NCBI GenBank assembly: GCA_018136815.1
Contig: CM030945.1
Span: 2,114,091-2,178,090, forward strand
Length of the DNA: 64,000 nt
Direction: 5' to 3'
Origin: Isochrysis galbana
Lineage: Eukaryota > Haptophyta > Isochrysidales > Isochrysidaceae
A program made the translations under genes and the position numbers. The notes under the pieces were generated by a model. The model was not told the DNA's origin. It saw only the letters and a program-made list of their open reading frames with translations, and made no database searches. Of this stretch, positions 63,340-64,000 are shown piece after piece (positions within the stretch are counted from its first letter, which is position 1; every line of letters begins with the position of its first letter).

Positions 63340-64000
63340 GAGTAAAGAGATGATGATGGGGCTCTTCTTTTGGGGCGAAAGGAAGAGATGATGATGGGGC
63401 TCTCTCTTCTTATGGGGCTAAAGAGATGAGGATGGGGCTCTCTCTTCTTATGGGGCTCGCTGCCCGATGCAGACTCGCTCAAAGCTTCTTTCTTTCCGCT
63501 TTGGCTCGCGAGCGCGTAACCGCAACACAGCCGGGAGGATGGAAAGGGGAGGGGGCGGGGGGGGAAGGGGCGGGGGGGGGGGAGGGAGGGGGGGGCTTGG
63601 CCCCTGGGCAGAGAGAGAAGTCTCTGATCGGAACCGGAAGCATCGGAGAGCGCGAGCCACCACCGACGGCGCCTGTTCCTTTCCTCTCTCTCGCCCTCTC
63701 GAGACTCTCAACTCGCCACTACTTGCCGGATGGGGGTGGGTGGTCTCTCGCTCTCCGCTCCTCTCTCTTCTCTCTCTTCTCTCTCTTCTCTCTCTTCTCT
63801 CTCTTCTCTCTCTTCTCTCTCTTCTCTCTCCTCTCACACGCCCACGCGCCGCCGACCCCCCTCCGCCCCCTCCGCCCCCCCCCCACGCCCTCCCGCGAAC
63901 GGCTCGCCCACCGTAGTGATATGCAGGCGTGGCCAGCTCTGCTGCTGCTGCTGCCGGATGCGGTGGCCCAACCCATTCTAGGGATCGATCCGAGAACTGG
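63340..64000. repeat. Low-complexity end region
   Basis: GATGATGGGGCTCT is repeated three times (63349-63455), a G-rich tract lies at 63540-63600, and a 9-bp TCTCTTCTC tandem (about eight units) at 63760-63832. A 5' UTR of a gene beyond the window is possible, but none can be supported. Confidence 0.6.

Noticed and set aside
63448-63976. RERREKREKR-type frames as a coiled-coil protein
   Set aside because: They are readings of a 9-bp tandem repeat on either strand.
1-64000. tRNA or rRNA genes
   Set aside because: I saw no cloverleaf with a plausible GGTTCRANNCC arm and no rRNA core sequence. A covariance-model scan would be needed to exclude small ncRNAs.

Overview
This is a eukaryotic nuclear window. 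Its genes are split by GT-AG introns of roughly 90-370 bp, with coding phase preserved across nearly every junction I checked. There are no operons or ribosome binding sites. Base composition is GC-rich with long C, G, CT and GA tracts, and more than half of the window is interspersed repeats. Gene content (IML1/DEPDC5, eIF5, OTUD6, FKBP, ankyrin-kinases, a PcfJ-like protein, Fanzor and LINE remains) fits a free-living protist, most likely algal. I cannot name the species.

Layout. 1-1023 (-): partial fructosamine-kinase-like gene. 1100-5300: retroelement copies around a secreted or membrane protein gene (2420-3744, -). 5649-14459 (+): nine-exon IML1/DEPDC5 homologue of about 2,496 aa. 14740-18590: LINE with CCCH fingers, endonuclease and the first part of a reverse transcriptase, cut off before the YxDD box. 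19447-26441 (-): eleven-exon gene that fuses a PfkB/ribokinase-like domain, ankyrin-like repeats, a divergent protein kinase and a CHAT caspase-like protease domain. This is the most striking object here. 26450-32380: transposon-rich, with a broken hAT-type transposase, a 1,273-bp hAT-like element with an 8-bp target duplication, and an 871-bp retroelement with a 16-bp target duplication. 32382-32897 (-): FKBP. 33797-36663 (+): eIF5 in nine exons. 37109-38893: repeats. 39226-41661 (+): PcfJ-like protein. 41662-46560: repeats, a Fanzor/TnpB C-terminal remnant and LINE tail pieces. 46680-47900 (-): HAD phosphatase-ankyrin fusion. 48332-50642: candidate TA-flanked element with inverted ends. 50763-53280: LINE 5' piece and transposase remains. 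53428-56961 (+): intronless 1,177-aa protein with an N-myristoylation signal. 57453-59035: 762-bp retroelement with a 19-bp target duplication, then a LINE fragment. 60497-61787 (-): OTUD6-type deubiquitinase. 61985-64000: repeats, low complexity and one LINE fragment.

The genes are independent single transcription units with mixed housekeeping and signalling roles: GATOR1/TORC1 control (IML1), start-codon selection (eIF5), protein folding (FKBP), deubiquitination (OTUD6) and deglycation (FN3K-like). The unifying feature of the non-genic part is a family of elements that begin with the same 18-bp AACTAAGTTTATACTTRG motif (a 6-bp dyad). It is found at the start of the LINE, of three LINE 5' fragments and of at least three shorter, LINE-unrelated elements, two of which have clear target-site duplications.
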